DNA of 64,000 bases, from contig NC_007626.1 of the NCBI RefSeq assembly GCF_000009985.1, positions 2,969,943 through 3,033,942 on the forward strand, written 5' to 3'. The notes under the pieces are model-generated. The model saw only the letters and a list, made by a program, of their open reading frames with translations. It did not search any database and had not been told where the DNA came from. Made by a program: the position numbers and the translations under genes. This DNA is from Paramagnetospirillum magneticum AMB-1. GTDB lineage: Bacteria > Pseudomonadota > Alphaproteobacteria > Rhodospirillales > Magnetospirillaceae. Within the stretch, counting starts at the first letter, position 1; each line of letters starts with the position of its first letter. Positions 51,755 to 60,525 of this stretch are shown piece by piece.

Positions 51755-53542
51755 CTACATGGCCTCCAGTTCGTCGATGAAGCCGATGACCACGTCCAGG
51801 CCCTGGCGCCAGAACTGCGGGTCTCCGGCATCCAGGCCGAAGGGCGCCAGCAGGTCCTGGTGACGCAGGGTGCCGCCGGCCCGCAGCATATCGAGATACT
51901 TGGCGGGGAAATCGGCCAGTCCGCCCTTGGCATGGACGGAATACAGCGAGTTCACCAGGCAATCGCCGAAGGCATAGGCATAGACGTAGAACGGCGAATG
52001 GACGAAATGAGGGATATAGGTCCAGAAATGCCGGTACTCGTCATCGAAGCGGAAGGCCGGGCCCAGGCTGTCGGCCTGGACGCTCATCCACAATTCGCCG
52101 ATGCGCTCGGGCGACAATTCGCCCCGGCGGCGCTCGTCATGCAGCAGGGATTCGAACTGGTAGAACGCCACCTGGCGCACCACGGTGTTGATCATGTCCT
52201 CCACCTTCGAGGCCAGCATGATGCGGCGGCTCTTGGGGGACGTCTCGCGTTCGAGCATGGCGCGGAAGGTCAGCATCTCGCCGAACACCGAAGCCGTCTC
52301 CGCCAGGGTCAGCGGCGTGTCGGACATCAGCAATCCCTGGCCGCCGGCCAGCACCTGATGCACGCCGTGGCCCAGTTCATGGGCCAGGGTCATCACGTCG
52401 CGGGACTTGCCCAGGAAATTGACCAGCAGATAGGGATGGACAGTGGGCACCGTCGGATGGGCGAAGGCGCCGGGCGACTTGCCCGGACGCACCGGCGCGT
52501 CGATCCAGTTGTTGTCGAAGAAGCGCTTGCCCACCTCCGCCATGTCGGGCGAGAAGGCCCCATAGGCGCCGAGAACCGTGTCGCGGGCCTGCTCCCAGGT
52601 ATATTTGCGGTCGTCGTCGTCGGGCAGGGGCGCGTTGCGGTCCCAGTAATCCATCACGTCGACGCCGAACCACTTAGCCTTCAGCTTGTAATAGCGGTGG
52701 GACAATTGGGGAAAGCAGCCCTTGACCGCTTCGACCAGGGCATCGACCACCCCGTCCTCCACCTGATTGGACAGGTTGCGGAAGGATTGGGGCCGGGCGT
52801 AGTTGCGCCACTTGTCCTCGATCTCCTTTTCCTTGGCCAGCGTGTTGGTGATCAGCGCGAACAGCGGCGCATTGTCGCCCAGCACCTTGCCCAGGGATTT
52901 GGCGGCGGCCTTGCGCCGGGCGCCGTCCTTGTCGCTGAGACAATTGAGAACCTCGGCCGAGGTCACCTCCCGGCCGTCCAGGGGAAAGCGCAGCCGGGCC
53001 ATGGTCTCGTCGAACAGCCGGTTCCAGGCCGCCGTGCCGACCACGTGCAGCTCGTGCAGCATCTTCTCGGCCTCGTCCGACAGCTGGTGCGGACGGAACA
53101 CCCGGGTATCGCGCAACCAAGAGGCGTAATGCGCCGTCTCGGGGGACTTCAGCTTCTCGGCCAGCACCGTGTCGTCGAGACGGTTGATCTCCAGGGTGAA
53201 GAACAGGGTGCGGGTGGTGATGCCCGTCACCCGCTCCTGCATGCCCTGGTAGAACCGGCCGCGCTCGGAGTCGGAGACATCGCCGGAATAGAGCAGTTGG
53301 GCGTAGGACATGGCACGGTAGATGATCTGGCCGATACGCTCCCACTCGGCGATGGCGGCGCCGAATTGCGCTCCGGGCAGCTCGGCCAGCTTTCCGGCAT
53401 AGGCGGTCTCGAAGGCCTGGGCCGCCGCGTCGGCCGCCTGCAGGTCGGCCTCCAGCTCGGGCGAATCCGGAGCGGGGTAAAGGTCGGAAAGGTCCCATTC
53501 GGGAAGGGTGCCGAGATCGTCCGCCGGTGCTACAAAGGTCAT
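51755..53542 (-). CDS. pepF: M3-family oligoendopeptidase (PepF)
   Basis: This 595-residue cytoplasmic zinc metallopeptidase cleaves short peptides. The zinc motif HELGH is at residues 388-392, with the glutamate ligand downstream in LAETASVFGEMLTF. The N-terminal part matches the PepF/M3B clan (LPEWDLSDLYPAPDSPELEADL). The reading frame remains open upstream through the opposite-strand acyl-CoA ligase to 55324; only the part from ATG 53542, preceded by AAGGAG, is protein. It is divergent from the ligase. Confidence 0.94.
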   Translation of the reverse strand: MTFVAPADDLGTLPEWDLSDLYPAPDSPELEADLQAADAAAQAFETAYAGKLAELPGAQFGAAIAEWERIGQIIYRAMSYAQLLYSGDVSDSERGRFYQGMQERVTGITTRTLFFTLEINRLDDTVLAEKLKSPETAHYASWLRDTRVFRPHQLSDEAEKMLHELHVVGTAAWNRLFDETMARLRFPLDGREVTSAEVLNCLSDKDGARRKAAAKSLGKVLGDNAPLFALITNTLAKEKEIEDKWRNYARPQSFRNLSNQVEDGVVDALVEAVKGCFPQLSHRYYKLKAKWFGVDVMDYWDRNAPLPDDDDRKYTWEQARDTVLGAYGAFSPDMAEVGKRFFDNNWIDAPVRPGKSPGAFAHPTVPTVHPYLLVNFLGKSRDVMTLAHELGHGVHQVLAGGQGLLMSDTPLTLAETASVFGEMLTFRAMLERETSPKSRRIMLASKVEDMINTVVRQVAFYQFESLLHDERRRGELSPERIGELWMSVQADSLGPAFRFDDEYRHFWTYIPHFVHSPFYVYAYAFGDCLVNSLYSVHAKGGLADFPAKYLDMLRAGGTLRHQDLLAPFGLDAGDPQFWRQGLDVVIGFIDELEAM

Positions 53543-53608
53543 GCGCTGTCTCCTTGTTGCGACACAATATAAGGATGGCGCCATCGCGCGAACAGGGAGT
53601 TTCGACGT

Positions 53609-55405
53609 ATGGAGGTAGAGTTCGCGGCGCAGACCAGCCTGCCGGCCATGTTTCTCGGGCAGGCCGGGCGCCTGGGCCAGCGCCCATTCCTGGGCCACAA
53701 GGCCGATGGACACTGGCACGCCTTGTCCTGGCGCGACGCCGCGGCCCGGGTGCTGGCCCTGGCGGCCGGCTTGCGCGCCCTGGGGCTCGGCCAGGGTGAC
53801 CGGGTCATGCTGGTGGCCGAGAACCGCCCCGAATGGGCGCTGGCCGATCTGGCCATCATGGCCGCCGGCGGCATCAGCGTGCCGGCCTACACCACCAATA
53901 CCGTGGCCGACCATCTGCACATCCTGGACAATTGCGGCGCGCGGCTGGTGATCGTCTCGACCCGGGCCCTGGCGGAGCGGGTGCTGCCCGCCGCCACCCG
54001 CTCGGCCCAGGCGCCGGCCATCATTTCCATGGAGCCCCTCGCCCTCGCCCAGTCGCCCGGCGTGGACGTGCATTCCTGGGACTCGGTCCTCGGCCTGGGG
54101 CAAGGCGGCGAGGCCGCCATCCAAGCCATCGTCGCGGCACAGAAGCGCACCGACACCGCCTGCCTGATCTACACCTCGGGCACCGGCGGCGTGCCCAAGG
54201 GGGTGATGCTCTCGCACGGCGCCATCTTGTGCAATTGCATGGGCGCCACCGACGTTCTGCGGGAGCTTGGACTGGAGGACGAGGTGTTCCTGTCCTTTCT
54301 GCCCCTGTCCCACGCCTACGAACACACGGCCGGGCTTTACTTCCCCATCTCCATCGGCGCCGAGATCCGCTACGCCGAGGGACTCGAGCATTTGGCCGCC
54401 AACATGGCCGAAGTGTCGCCCACAATCATGACCGCCGTGCCCCGCCTCTACGAGACCATGCGTACCCGCATTCTCAAGGGGCTGACGCGGGTCAGTCCGC
54501 TTCGCCGCCGCCTGTTCCTGGCGGCGCTGGACCTGGGGACCCGGCGTCTGAAGGGGGAAAGGCTGAGCCTGGCCCAACGCCTGGCCGACCGGGTGCTGGA
54601 GCGGCTGGTGCGCGGCAAGGTCCGCGCCCGCTTCGGCGGCCGTCTCAAGGCCTTCGTCTCGGGCGGCGCCCCCCTGCCCTATGACGTGGGCGCCTTCTTC
54701 ATGGCCTTGGGGGTGCGCATCCTCCAGGGCTATGGCCAGACCGAGGCGGCACCGGTCATCGCCGTCAACCGCCCCGACCGCAACCGGATCGAGACCGTCG
54801 GCCCCACCATGCTGGGGGTCGAAGTAAAGATCGCCGGCGACGGCGAGATCCTGGTGCGCGGCGAACTGGTGATGCAGGGCTACTGGCGCGATTCCGCCGC
54901 CACCGCCCAGGCCATCGATGCCGACGGCTGGCTGCATACCGGCGATATCGGCGAGGTCGATCCGGACGGCATCATGCGCATCACCGACCGCAAGAAGGAT
55001 ATCATCGTCAATTCGGGCGGCGACAACGTGGCGCCCCAGCGCATCGAAAGCTTCCTGACCCTGGAGCCGGAAATCGCCCAGGCCATGGTGCATGGCGACC
55101 GCCGCCCCCATCTGGTCGCCCTGATCGTTCCAGACCGGGACTGGGTGCAATCCCAGGCCCACCTCGAGAACAAGGAAGAGTTGCGAAAGGCCATCAGCTT
55201 GGCGGTCGACCGGGTCAACCGCCAGCTTTCGCCCATCGAAAAAATTCGCCGCTTCATGATCGTCAGAGACCCCTTCTCGGTAGACAACGGCATGCTGACC
55301 CCCACCCTGAAAATCCGCCGCCACCAGATCAGAAAGATATATGACGAAGCCCTGGATAGCCTATACGACGAAAAGTCTCAGGTCCGAAACCCGACCTCTC
55401 GGTGA
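53609..55405 (+). CDS. AMP-binding long-chain acyl-CoA synthetase
   Basis: This 598-residue enzyme activates fatty acids with ATP and CoA. The AMP-binding motif YTSGTGGVPKG (188-198) replaces the usual second glycine-threonine run only slightly. GYGQTEAAPVIA (near 374-385) and the DRKKDIIVNSGGDNV hinge region (near 460-474) are intact. The length and the HAYEHTAGLYFPI segment point to the FadD15/ACSL branch. It diverges from pepF with 66 bases between starts. Confidence 0.91.
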   Translation: MEVEFAAQTSLPAMFLGQAGRLGQRPFLGHKADGHWHALSWRDAAARVLALAAGLRALGLGQGDRVMLVAENRPEWALADLAIMAAGGISVPAYTTNTVADHLHILDNCGARLVIVSTRALAERVLPAATRSAQAPAIISMEPLALAQSPGVDVHSWDSVLGLGQGGEAAIQAIVAAQKRTDTACLIYTSGTGGVPKGVMLSHGAILCNCMGATDVLRELGLEDEVFLSFLPLSHAYEHTAGLYFPISIGAEIRYAEGLEHLAANMAEVSPTIMTAVPRLYETMRTRILKGLTRVSPLRRRLFLAALDLGTRRLKGERLSLAQRLADRVLERLVRGKVRARFGGRLKAFVSGGAPLPYDVGAFFMALGVRILQGYGQTEAAPVIAVNRPDRNRIETVGPTMLGVEVKIAGDGEILVRGELVMQGYWRDSAATAQAIDADGWLHTGDIGEVDPDGIMRITDRKKDIIVNSGGDNVAPQRIESFLTLEPEIAQAMVHGDRRPHLVALIVPDRDWVQSQAHLENKEELRKAISLAVDRVNRQLSPIEKIRRFMIVRDPFSVDNGMLTPTLKIRRHQIRKIYDEALDSLYDEKSQVRNPTSR

Positions 55406-55559
55406 AGGCTTCAACAACAGATGAAGAATGGGCTGTTAACAAAACGGCCACGCCCGCTGATTGAATCGTGGCACCTATCCTTCATATTGATTTTTGTCAG
55501 CAGGTTGCTTTAAATCCACCCTCGCTTCCGCAGCACAGACGAAGAGGCCCCCCGGCCAG

Positions 55560-56471
55560 ATGTCACGAGCCATTCCTGCAATGCCCCTGTCACCGGCCCC
55601 CGCAGCCGTCGACCTGTCCAAGGTCAAAACGCTGGTCTGCGAGCCGAGCCTGCCGGTACGCCAGGGCATCCGTCTGGCTTTGAACAATGTGGGCATCCGC
55701 GACATCACCGAAGCCAATACCTTCCTGGCCGCCCATCAGGCCTGCAAGGAGGGGGACCACGACTTTCTGGTGTTGAACCAGGAAATCGAAGCCAATGATT
55801 CCACCTTCATCATGCGGGAATTGCGCTCGGGCGCCCTGGGCCGCGACCCTTTCATCCTGACGGTGATGCTGTTGTCGTCGCGCGAGGAGCCCAAGGTGCG
55901 CTCGGCCATCGATTGCGGCCCCGACGATCTGCTGCTGATTCCCTTTGCCCCCGATCAGCTGATGAACCGCCTGCGGATTCTGGTCGAGCGGCGCAAGCCC
56001 TTCGTGGTCACCCACGATTACATCGGCCCCGACCGCCGCGCCGCGCCGCGCCCCGGCGCCACCTCGGCCACCCAGTTCCAGGTGCCCAACCCGGTGCGGG
56101 CGCGCGGCACCAACCTGCCCCGCGATCGGTATGACCGCCAGAAGCAAGATTCCATCGTCGCCATCAGCGTCGAGCGGATCAAGCGGCTGGCCGCCACCAT
56201 GGACTGGGAATGCAACGCCCTCACCGTCAGCGCCCGCGAGGGCCGGATGACCGTGGAGAGCACCTACCGCAGCCTGCTCAAGCTGGAACAGGTGGCCGGC
56301 GAACTATCCGCCCGGGTCGCCAAACAACTTGGGCACAGCACGGATACTATCGATAGCCTGACGGAAATGTGCCGCCGGTTGAAAGTCACGCCGAATAATG
56401 TGGCTTTTTCAGATATCGAGACGATCACACAGACATCGCGCCGGATTTCCGGGACCTATACATCGCGATAA
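55560..56471 (+). CDS. Receiver-like protein lacking the phosphorylation site
   Basis: This 303-residue protein has a response-regulator-like domain (about 22-145) in which the phospho-acceptor aspartate position holds Asn73 (FLVLNQEI) and the conserved lysine is absent (LLLIPFAPDQL). It is followed by a FVVTHDYIGPDRR motif (about 148-160), seen in several alphaproteobacterial receiver proteins. A helical C-terminal part of 120 residues has no recognised domain. It is probably a phosphorylation-independent signalling or scaffold protein. The start at 55560 was chosen over an upstream in-frame codon. The next gene encodes a GGDEF protein. Confidence 0.75.
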   Translation: MSRAIPAMPLSPAPAAVDLSKVKTLVCEPSLPVRQGIRLALNNVGIRDITEANTFLAAHQACKEGDHDFLVLNQEIEANDSTFIMRELRSGALGRDPFILTVMLLSSREEPKVRSAIDCGPDDLLLIPFAPDQLMNRLRILVERRKPFVVTHDYIGPDRRAAPRPGATSATQFQVPNPVRARGTNLPRDRYDRQKQDSIVAISVERIKRLAATMDWECNALTVSAREGRMTVESTYRSLLKLEQVAGELSARVAKQLGHSTDTIDSLTEMCRRLKVTPNNVAFSDIETITQTSRRISGTYTSR

Positions 56472-56600
56472 TATCCATCGACTTCAGTATTAGGCCGCCA
56501 GAACAACCTCCGCTAGCGGACATTATTTGCCGATGCTAGATTATGGGTATTCGGGGGTCGTCACCCTGTCGCCCGCGATATTTTTCGGGGGACCCTGCAT

Positions 56601-57554
56601 ATGCTGATCGGCCGCTCCGACCCCTTCACCTACCAGGACCCCGAAGACATCTTCGCCAAGTCGCCGTTCCGGGTGCTGGTCGTCGAGGATGATCTGGTCC
56701 ACTTCACCTATTGTGAACATGTCCTGCGCAACCTCTATGGCGATGCCCTGAACCTGGAGCGGGCGGTGGACTGCCTGGGCGCCATCGACGCGCTGGGGTC
56801 CGGCCGGTTCGACATCTGCCTGCTGGATTACATGGTCAAGGACGGCGACGCCAAGGACGTGCTGTCGCGCATCGATTTGGGCACCATCGACACTCCGATC
56901 ATCGTCATCAGCGCCTTCGACGACCGCAGCTACATGCTGGAGGCCTTGCGTCACGGCGCCGATGATTACGTGGTCAAGGGCCGCTTCGCCGAAAGCGACC
57001 TGCACCGGGCCATCCAATACGCCATCTACCGCAAATACAAGGAATTGCGCCTGCGCCACCGGGCGCTTTACGACCCGCTGACCGGACTGGCCAACCGTCA
57101 TCTGTTCTTTGACCGCCTGGACGAAGTCCACCGCTTTTCCAGCCGTCACGGCGAGAAATACGCGGTGATGGTGGTCGACCTCGACCGCCTGAAACATGTC
57201 AACGACACCCTGGGGCACGAGGCCGGCGACCGCTATATCCGCGCCGCCGCCAACGGCCTGGTCTGCTCCATGCGGGCCAGCGACACGGTGGCGCGGGCGG
57301 GCGGCGACGAGTTCGTGGCCATCCTCAAGAACATCCGCGACAAGCAAAGCCTGACGCGTCTGTGCACCCAGGTGCGCGAGAGCATTGCCGCCAAGGCCGC
57401 CGCCGAGGAGGATCTGCCCGGCCCGCTGACCTGCTCCATCGGCATGGCCGTCAGCCCCGACGACACGGACTCACCGGCGGAGATGCTGCGTCTGGCGGAT
57501 TCGGCCATGTACGCGGTCAAGCGCCAGGGCGGCAACGGCTTTCGCTTCGCCTGA
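56601..57554 (+). CDS. Response regulator with diguanylate cyclase (GGDEF) domain
   Basis: This 317-residue protein has a receiver domain (22-145) with acidic residues E29-D31 and acceptor Asp76 (ICLLDYMVKDG), then a short coiled linker and a GGDEF domain (about 155-317). The active site reads GGDEF at 234-238, and RASD at 225-228 fits the inhibitory RxxD site. It should make cyclic-di-GMP when phosphorylated. It follows the receiver-like gene by 129 bases; no kinase gene is next to it. Confidence 0.92.
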   Translation: MLIGRSDPFTYQDPEDIFAKSPFRVLVVEDDLVHFTYCEHVLRNLYGDALNLERAVDCLGAIDALGSGRFDICLLDYMVKDGDAKDVLSRIDLGTIDTPIIVISAFDDRSYMLEALRHGADDYVVKGRFAESDLHRAIQYAIYRKYKELRLRHRALYDPLTGLANRHLFFDRLDEVHRFSSRHGEKYAVMVVDLDRLKHVNDTLGHEAGDRYIRAAANGLVCSMRASDTVARAGGDEFVAILKNIRDKQSLTRLCTQVRESIAAKAAAEEDLPGPLTCSIGMAVSPDDTDSPAEMLRLADSAMYAVKRQGGNGFRFA

Positions 57555-57560
57555 AGGGCG

Positions 57561-58625
57561 TTACCCCACCCCGCCCCGCGGGGCGATGATCTCTAGGGTT
57601 TCCTGCAACTGGACCCGCTGGTCGCGCACGGTGCCCGCCTGCTCCGGCAGGCCGAGCGCCTCCAGGATACCGGCCATGCTGTCCAGGGTCATGATCAGCG
57701 ACGGCACCGCGTGGACCGGATCGACGCTGACCGCCTCGTGAAACAGGTCCACCGCCTCCAGGGAAAGGTCGAGTCCCCGCTTGAGCAGGCCGGCATCGTG
57801 GTGACGCCCGGCCAGATTTCCCAGCGCCTGGGCCAGGGCCAGGCGATACGCCACGCCATCGGCATGAAACAGCGTCCGGGCCAGGTCGACGGCCTCCTTG
57901 GCATGAACCAGAGCCGTGTCGGTATCGCCGCTCCGGGCCAGACCGACCGAAGCCTGCTGCAAGGTCAGCACCAGCAACTGCACCACGGCGGCTGGTGGAC
58001 CGTCGCCGAACAGGCCGACCAGCAGACGGCGGGTATCGATGGCCTCGGCCCACAGCGCCACCTCGGTGAACGCCATGGCGGCCCGGTGCAGGGCTTCGAC
58101 CATGGAGCCCAGGAAGGGCTGGCCGGCACTGCCGCCATCACGGAACACCTCGACGGCCTGGGCCAGTTCATCGACGGTGCCGGCGGTGTCGCCGCTGCGC
58201 ATCTTGAGCCCGGCCAGATTGATCAGGGATGAGACCAGGACGAAGCGGGCCTGGTCGCCATAATCCCCCATGGCCCGGCGGGCATGGTCCACCGCATCGG
58301 CGCCCACGGCAAGGGCCTCCTCCAGATGGGAGCCCTCGGCCAGCATGTTGGATTGGGAATTGAGCAGCGACGCCAGTTGAACCGCGTAAGAATCCGGCTG
58401 AACCTGGGCGATGGCCCGGTAAAGCCCGATGGCTTCCGACAGGGCCAGCAATCCCGCCTCGGTATCGCCCTGGGCGATCTGCAAGTTGCCCAACTGCCAC
58501 AGGCATTCCGCATGGGCGGGATAGACGATGCCCGGATCAAACTCCAGGCGACGGCGAAAATCGGCGGCAAGGGCGCCAAGGCGCGCGATCTCCTCGCCGG
58601 ACACGGCGGGCTGGGACGTGGTCAA
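57561..58625 (-). CDS. Tetratricopeptide-repeat protein
   Basis: This 354-residue, all-helical protein has repeats matching the TPR pattern, for example LWQLGNLQIAQGDTEAGLLALSEAIGLYRAI (43-73) and later LVSSLINLAGLKMRSGDTAGTVDELAQAVEVF. There is no signal peptide or catalytic domain, so it is most likely a protein-interaction scaffold. It converges on the GGDEF gene with six bases between stops. EipB lies 87 bases upstream on the same strand. Confidence 0.75.
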   Translation of the reverse strand: MTTSQPAVSGEEIARLGALAADFRRRLEFDPGIVYPAHAECLWQLGNLQIAQGDTEAGLLALSEAIGLYRAIAQVQPDSYAVQLASLLNSQSNMLAEGSHLEEALAVGADAVDHARRAMGDYGDQARFVLVSSLINLAGLKMRSGDTAGTVDELAQAVEVFRDGGSAGQPFLGSMVEALHRAAMAFTEVALWAEAIDTRRLLVGLFGDGPPAAVVQLLVLTLQQASVGLARSGDTDTALVHAKEAVDLARTLFHADGVAYRLALAQALGNLAGRHHDAGLLKRGLDLSLEAVDLFHEAVSVDPVHAVPSLIMTLDSMAGILEALGLPEQAGTVRDQRVQLQETLEIIAPRGGVG

Positions 58626-58712
58626 ACGGATTCTCCTTTTCGCGAGGCCCCTTCTGGGCCCGGACGTAACCCCGAGCGCGTTGCGCTCGCGCGATAGTCT
58701 AAGGGAGCATGG

Positions 58713-59519
58713 TTAACACTTCGTTCGAGGCAATATCTCGATGGATTCAAGACGGCCCTTCAGGCTGAACGTCTTGAAGATCTGCTCGATATCCTCGGCC
58801 ACGCCATTGGCGTGGTAGTTGAGCGACATCTCGAACTCGGGCAGCGGGTCGGTGCTGCCCATGGGGAAGAACGCCATGCGCATGGGCCAGGCCGGCGAGT
58901 TCAGCAGAGGGCTGGTGACCGCCGCCGTTTGCGGCGTCACGGCGCGGCCGATCTGGGCGCTGGTCTCCAGAGCCCCCTCCTCGCCCTGCCCGTCGAACAG
59001 CGGGCGCGACAGGATGCGTCCGCCCTTGTTGGCGGTCTCGATCAGCCGGATGGTGTGGGCGGTGGGAAACAGCGTCCCTTTGGGCAGCTTGATGGTGCGC
59101 GCCTCGGGGCGGGTATAGCGGGCGGTGCCGCCCTGGCCCGGGCCATTAAGACGGGCGGCGCCCTCCACTTCCTCGGTGACCTGCCCCTCCCGCGACTGAC
59201 GCACCCGAAAGCGGTAGTGAAGCCCATCCTTGGACTCCCAGCCCAGGAAATCAGTGGTGGTCGCCACCTGCCCACCCTCGGAATACGCATAGGTGATCAC
59301 CAGTTGGAACTCGGTGATCCACCCGTCGCAAGCGTCAATGAACTGGTAGGTCCAGGCCCCGCTGGCATTGGCCATGCCGCTGCCCGAACGTGATGCCGAC
59401 AAGCCCATGCGGTAGGTGGCACGATGGGAGGCCAGATCGGCGGCCGCAGCCACCTCAGCCCCGGCCATCGCCAGTCCGGCGGCAAGGCATGCCGACGCCA
59501 CCCCAATGCTACGCTTCAT
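58713..59519 (-). CDS. eipB: EipB-family periplasmic envelope protein (DUF1849)
   Basis: This 268-residue protein has a signal peptide (about 1-27) and a beta-rich mature part opening ASHRATYRMGLSASRSGSGMANASGAWTYQFIDACDGW. The family name comes from Brucella EipB, a beta-spiral protein needed for envelope integrity, which has a disulfide between two conserved cysteines. The matching cysteines here are Cys64 and the C-terminal Cys268. The ATG at 59519 is clear. Confidence 0.88.
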   Translation of the reverse strand: MKRSIGVASACLAAGLAMAGAEVAAAADLASHRATYRMGLSASRSGSGMANASGAWTYQFIDACDGWITEFQLVITYAYSEGGQVATTTDFLGWESKDGLHYRFRVRQSREGQVTEEVEGAARLNGPGQGGTARYTRPEARTIKLPKGTLFPTAHTIRLIETANKGGRILSRPLFDGQGEEGALETSAQIGRAVTPQTAAVTSPLLNSPAWPMRMAFFPMGSTDPLPEFEMSLNYHANGVAEDIEQIFKTFSLKGRLESIEILPRTKC

Positions 59520-59740
59520 CCAATCCTCCGACGGGAAATCCCGTGCGCATTATACACCGCCGACGTCAGCCCACCAGAACAGACCGAGCCCGGCAGATTT
59601 TTCCTCATCAACCGGCAACATTTTCCCGCCCCGGCGGGGCCGGTGTCACGCAACCGGCCCAGTTGCGCCAATGGCGGCTGGCATGAAGCCTGCATCTCTC
59701 ATATCGGGTTCGTGTCTCGGAATTTTTAGGAGGTATGCGG

Positions 59741-60001
59741 ATGACCTTCGACTTCACCCCGGACTGGATGGATTCCCTGCTGCGGTCCTCCGGCTTTTCC
59801 CACATGGCCCCGGGCACCTCGGCGTTGCGGCCCCAGCCCGCCCCGCCATCCCATCCCGACGCCCGCGAAATGGCCGCCCTGGTGGGTGAGCTATTCGCCG
59901 AGGGCACCCTGTCCGCCGAGCAATTCCACTCGCTGATCTCCGACCCAGCCCTTGAACCCTATCGCCACGCCACCTTGCAGCCCCGCGACGAGACGCCATG
60001 A
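59741..60001 (+). CDS. Small protein of unknown function sharing a motif with its neighbour
   Basis: This 86-residue protein has no signal or membrane segment. Its C-terminal half, REMAALVGELFAEGTLSAEQFHSLISDPALEP, aligns well with a segment of the next protein (REFADVTHELYMEGTLNWDEFQMIGFPSELNP). AGGAGG is seven bases before the ATG at 59741. The stop overlaps the next start in an ATGA. I do not recognise a named family. Confidence 0.7.
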   Translation: MTFDFTPDWMDSLLRSSGFSHMAPGTSALRPQPAPPSHPDAREMAALVGELFAEGTLSAEQFHSLISDPALEPYRHATLQPRDETP

Positions 60002-60498
60002 ATATCGGCACCACCCTCCTCAACCTGTTCTCCGACCGCTCGGCCACCGAGGCGCGGCGCGTGGAACCGCGCCTGAGTTCGGTGGCCGAGACCAGCCCCA
60101 GCGAGGAGAGCGCCGCCGCTGAGAAGGCGGCGGCCCCTCTGGCCGCCCTCCCCCCGCCCTCGGCCCCCGAGCCGCCGCGCTATGACCTGCGCAATATCTC
60201 GCCCCGCGAATTCGCCGACGTCACCCACGAGCTTTACATGGAAGGCACCCTGAACTGGGACGAGTTCCAGATGATCGGCTTTCCCAGCGAGTTGAACCCC
60301 CGTTACGACGAGACCATCGGCGCATTGACCGGCGAACTGGCCCGCCCCGACCACCCCAAGGACATGCTGGGCAAATGGGAACAGCGCGTCGAGTTCGAAC
60401 GCCGCTACAACCCCGACGCCGATCAGGTCCGCATCGCCGAGAACGCCCTGGCCAAGCTGAGCTGGCAGGCCCAACCACCGATGAAGTTGAGCGCCTAG
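59998..60498 (+). CDS. Unknown protein with the shared REF/EGTL/EF motif
   Basis: This 166-residue protein begins with a short segment, then an alanine/proline-rich stretch (about 30-60). A conserved-looking domain follows (62-166): YDLRNISPREFADVTHELYMEGTLNWDEFQMIGFPSELNPRYDETIGALTG and then a charged WEQRVEFERRYNPDADQV helix. It is translationally coupled to the preceding gene. Cytoplasmic, function unknown. A likely relationship to the preceding protein suggests duplication. Confidence 0.7.
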   Translation: MNIGTTLLNLFSDRSATEARRVEPRLSSVAETSPSEESAAAEKAAAPLAALPPPSAPEPPRYDLRNISPREFADVTHELYMEGTLNWDEFQMIGFPSELNPRYDETIGALTGELARPDHPKDMLGKWEQRVEFERRYNPDADQVRIAENALAKLSWQAQPPMKLSA

Positions 60499-60525
60499 AG
60501 TTCTTCAGCCCGAAGTTGACGCACT

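Noticed and set aside
51755..55324. A 1189-codon open frame on the minus strand
   Set aside because: Only the part from 53542 downward is a protease; the remainder is antisense to the acyl-CoA ligase, whose protein motifs are far stronger.
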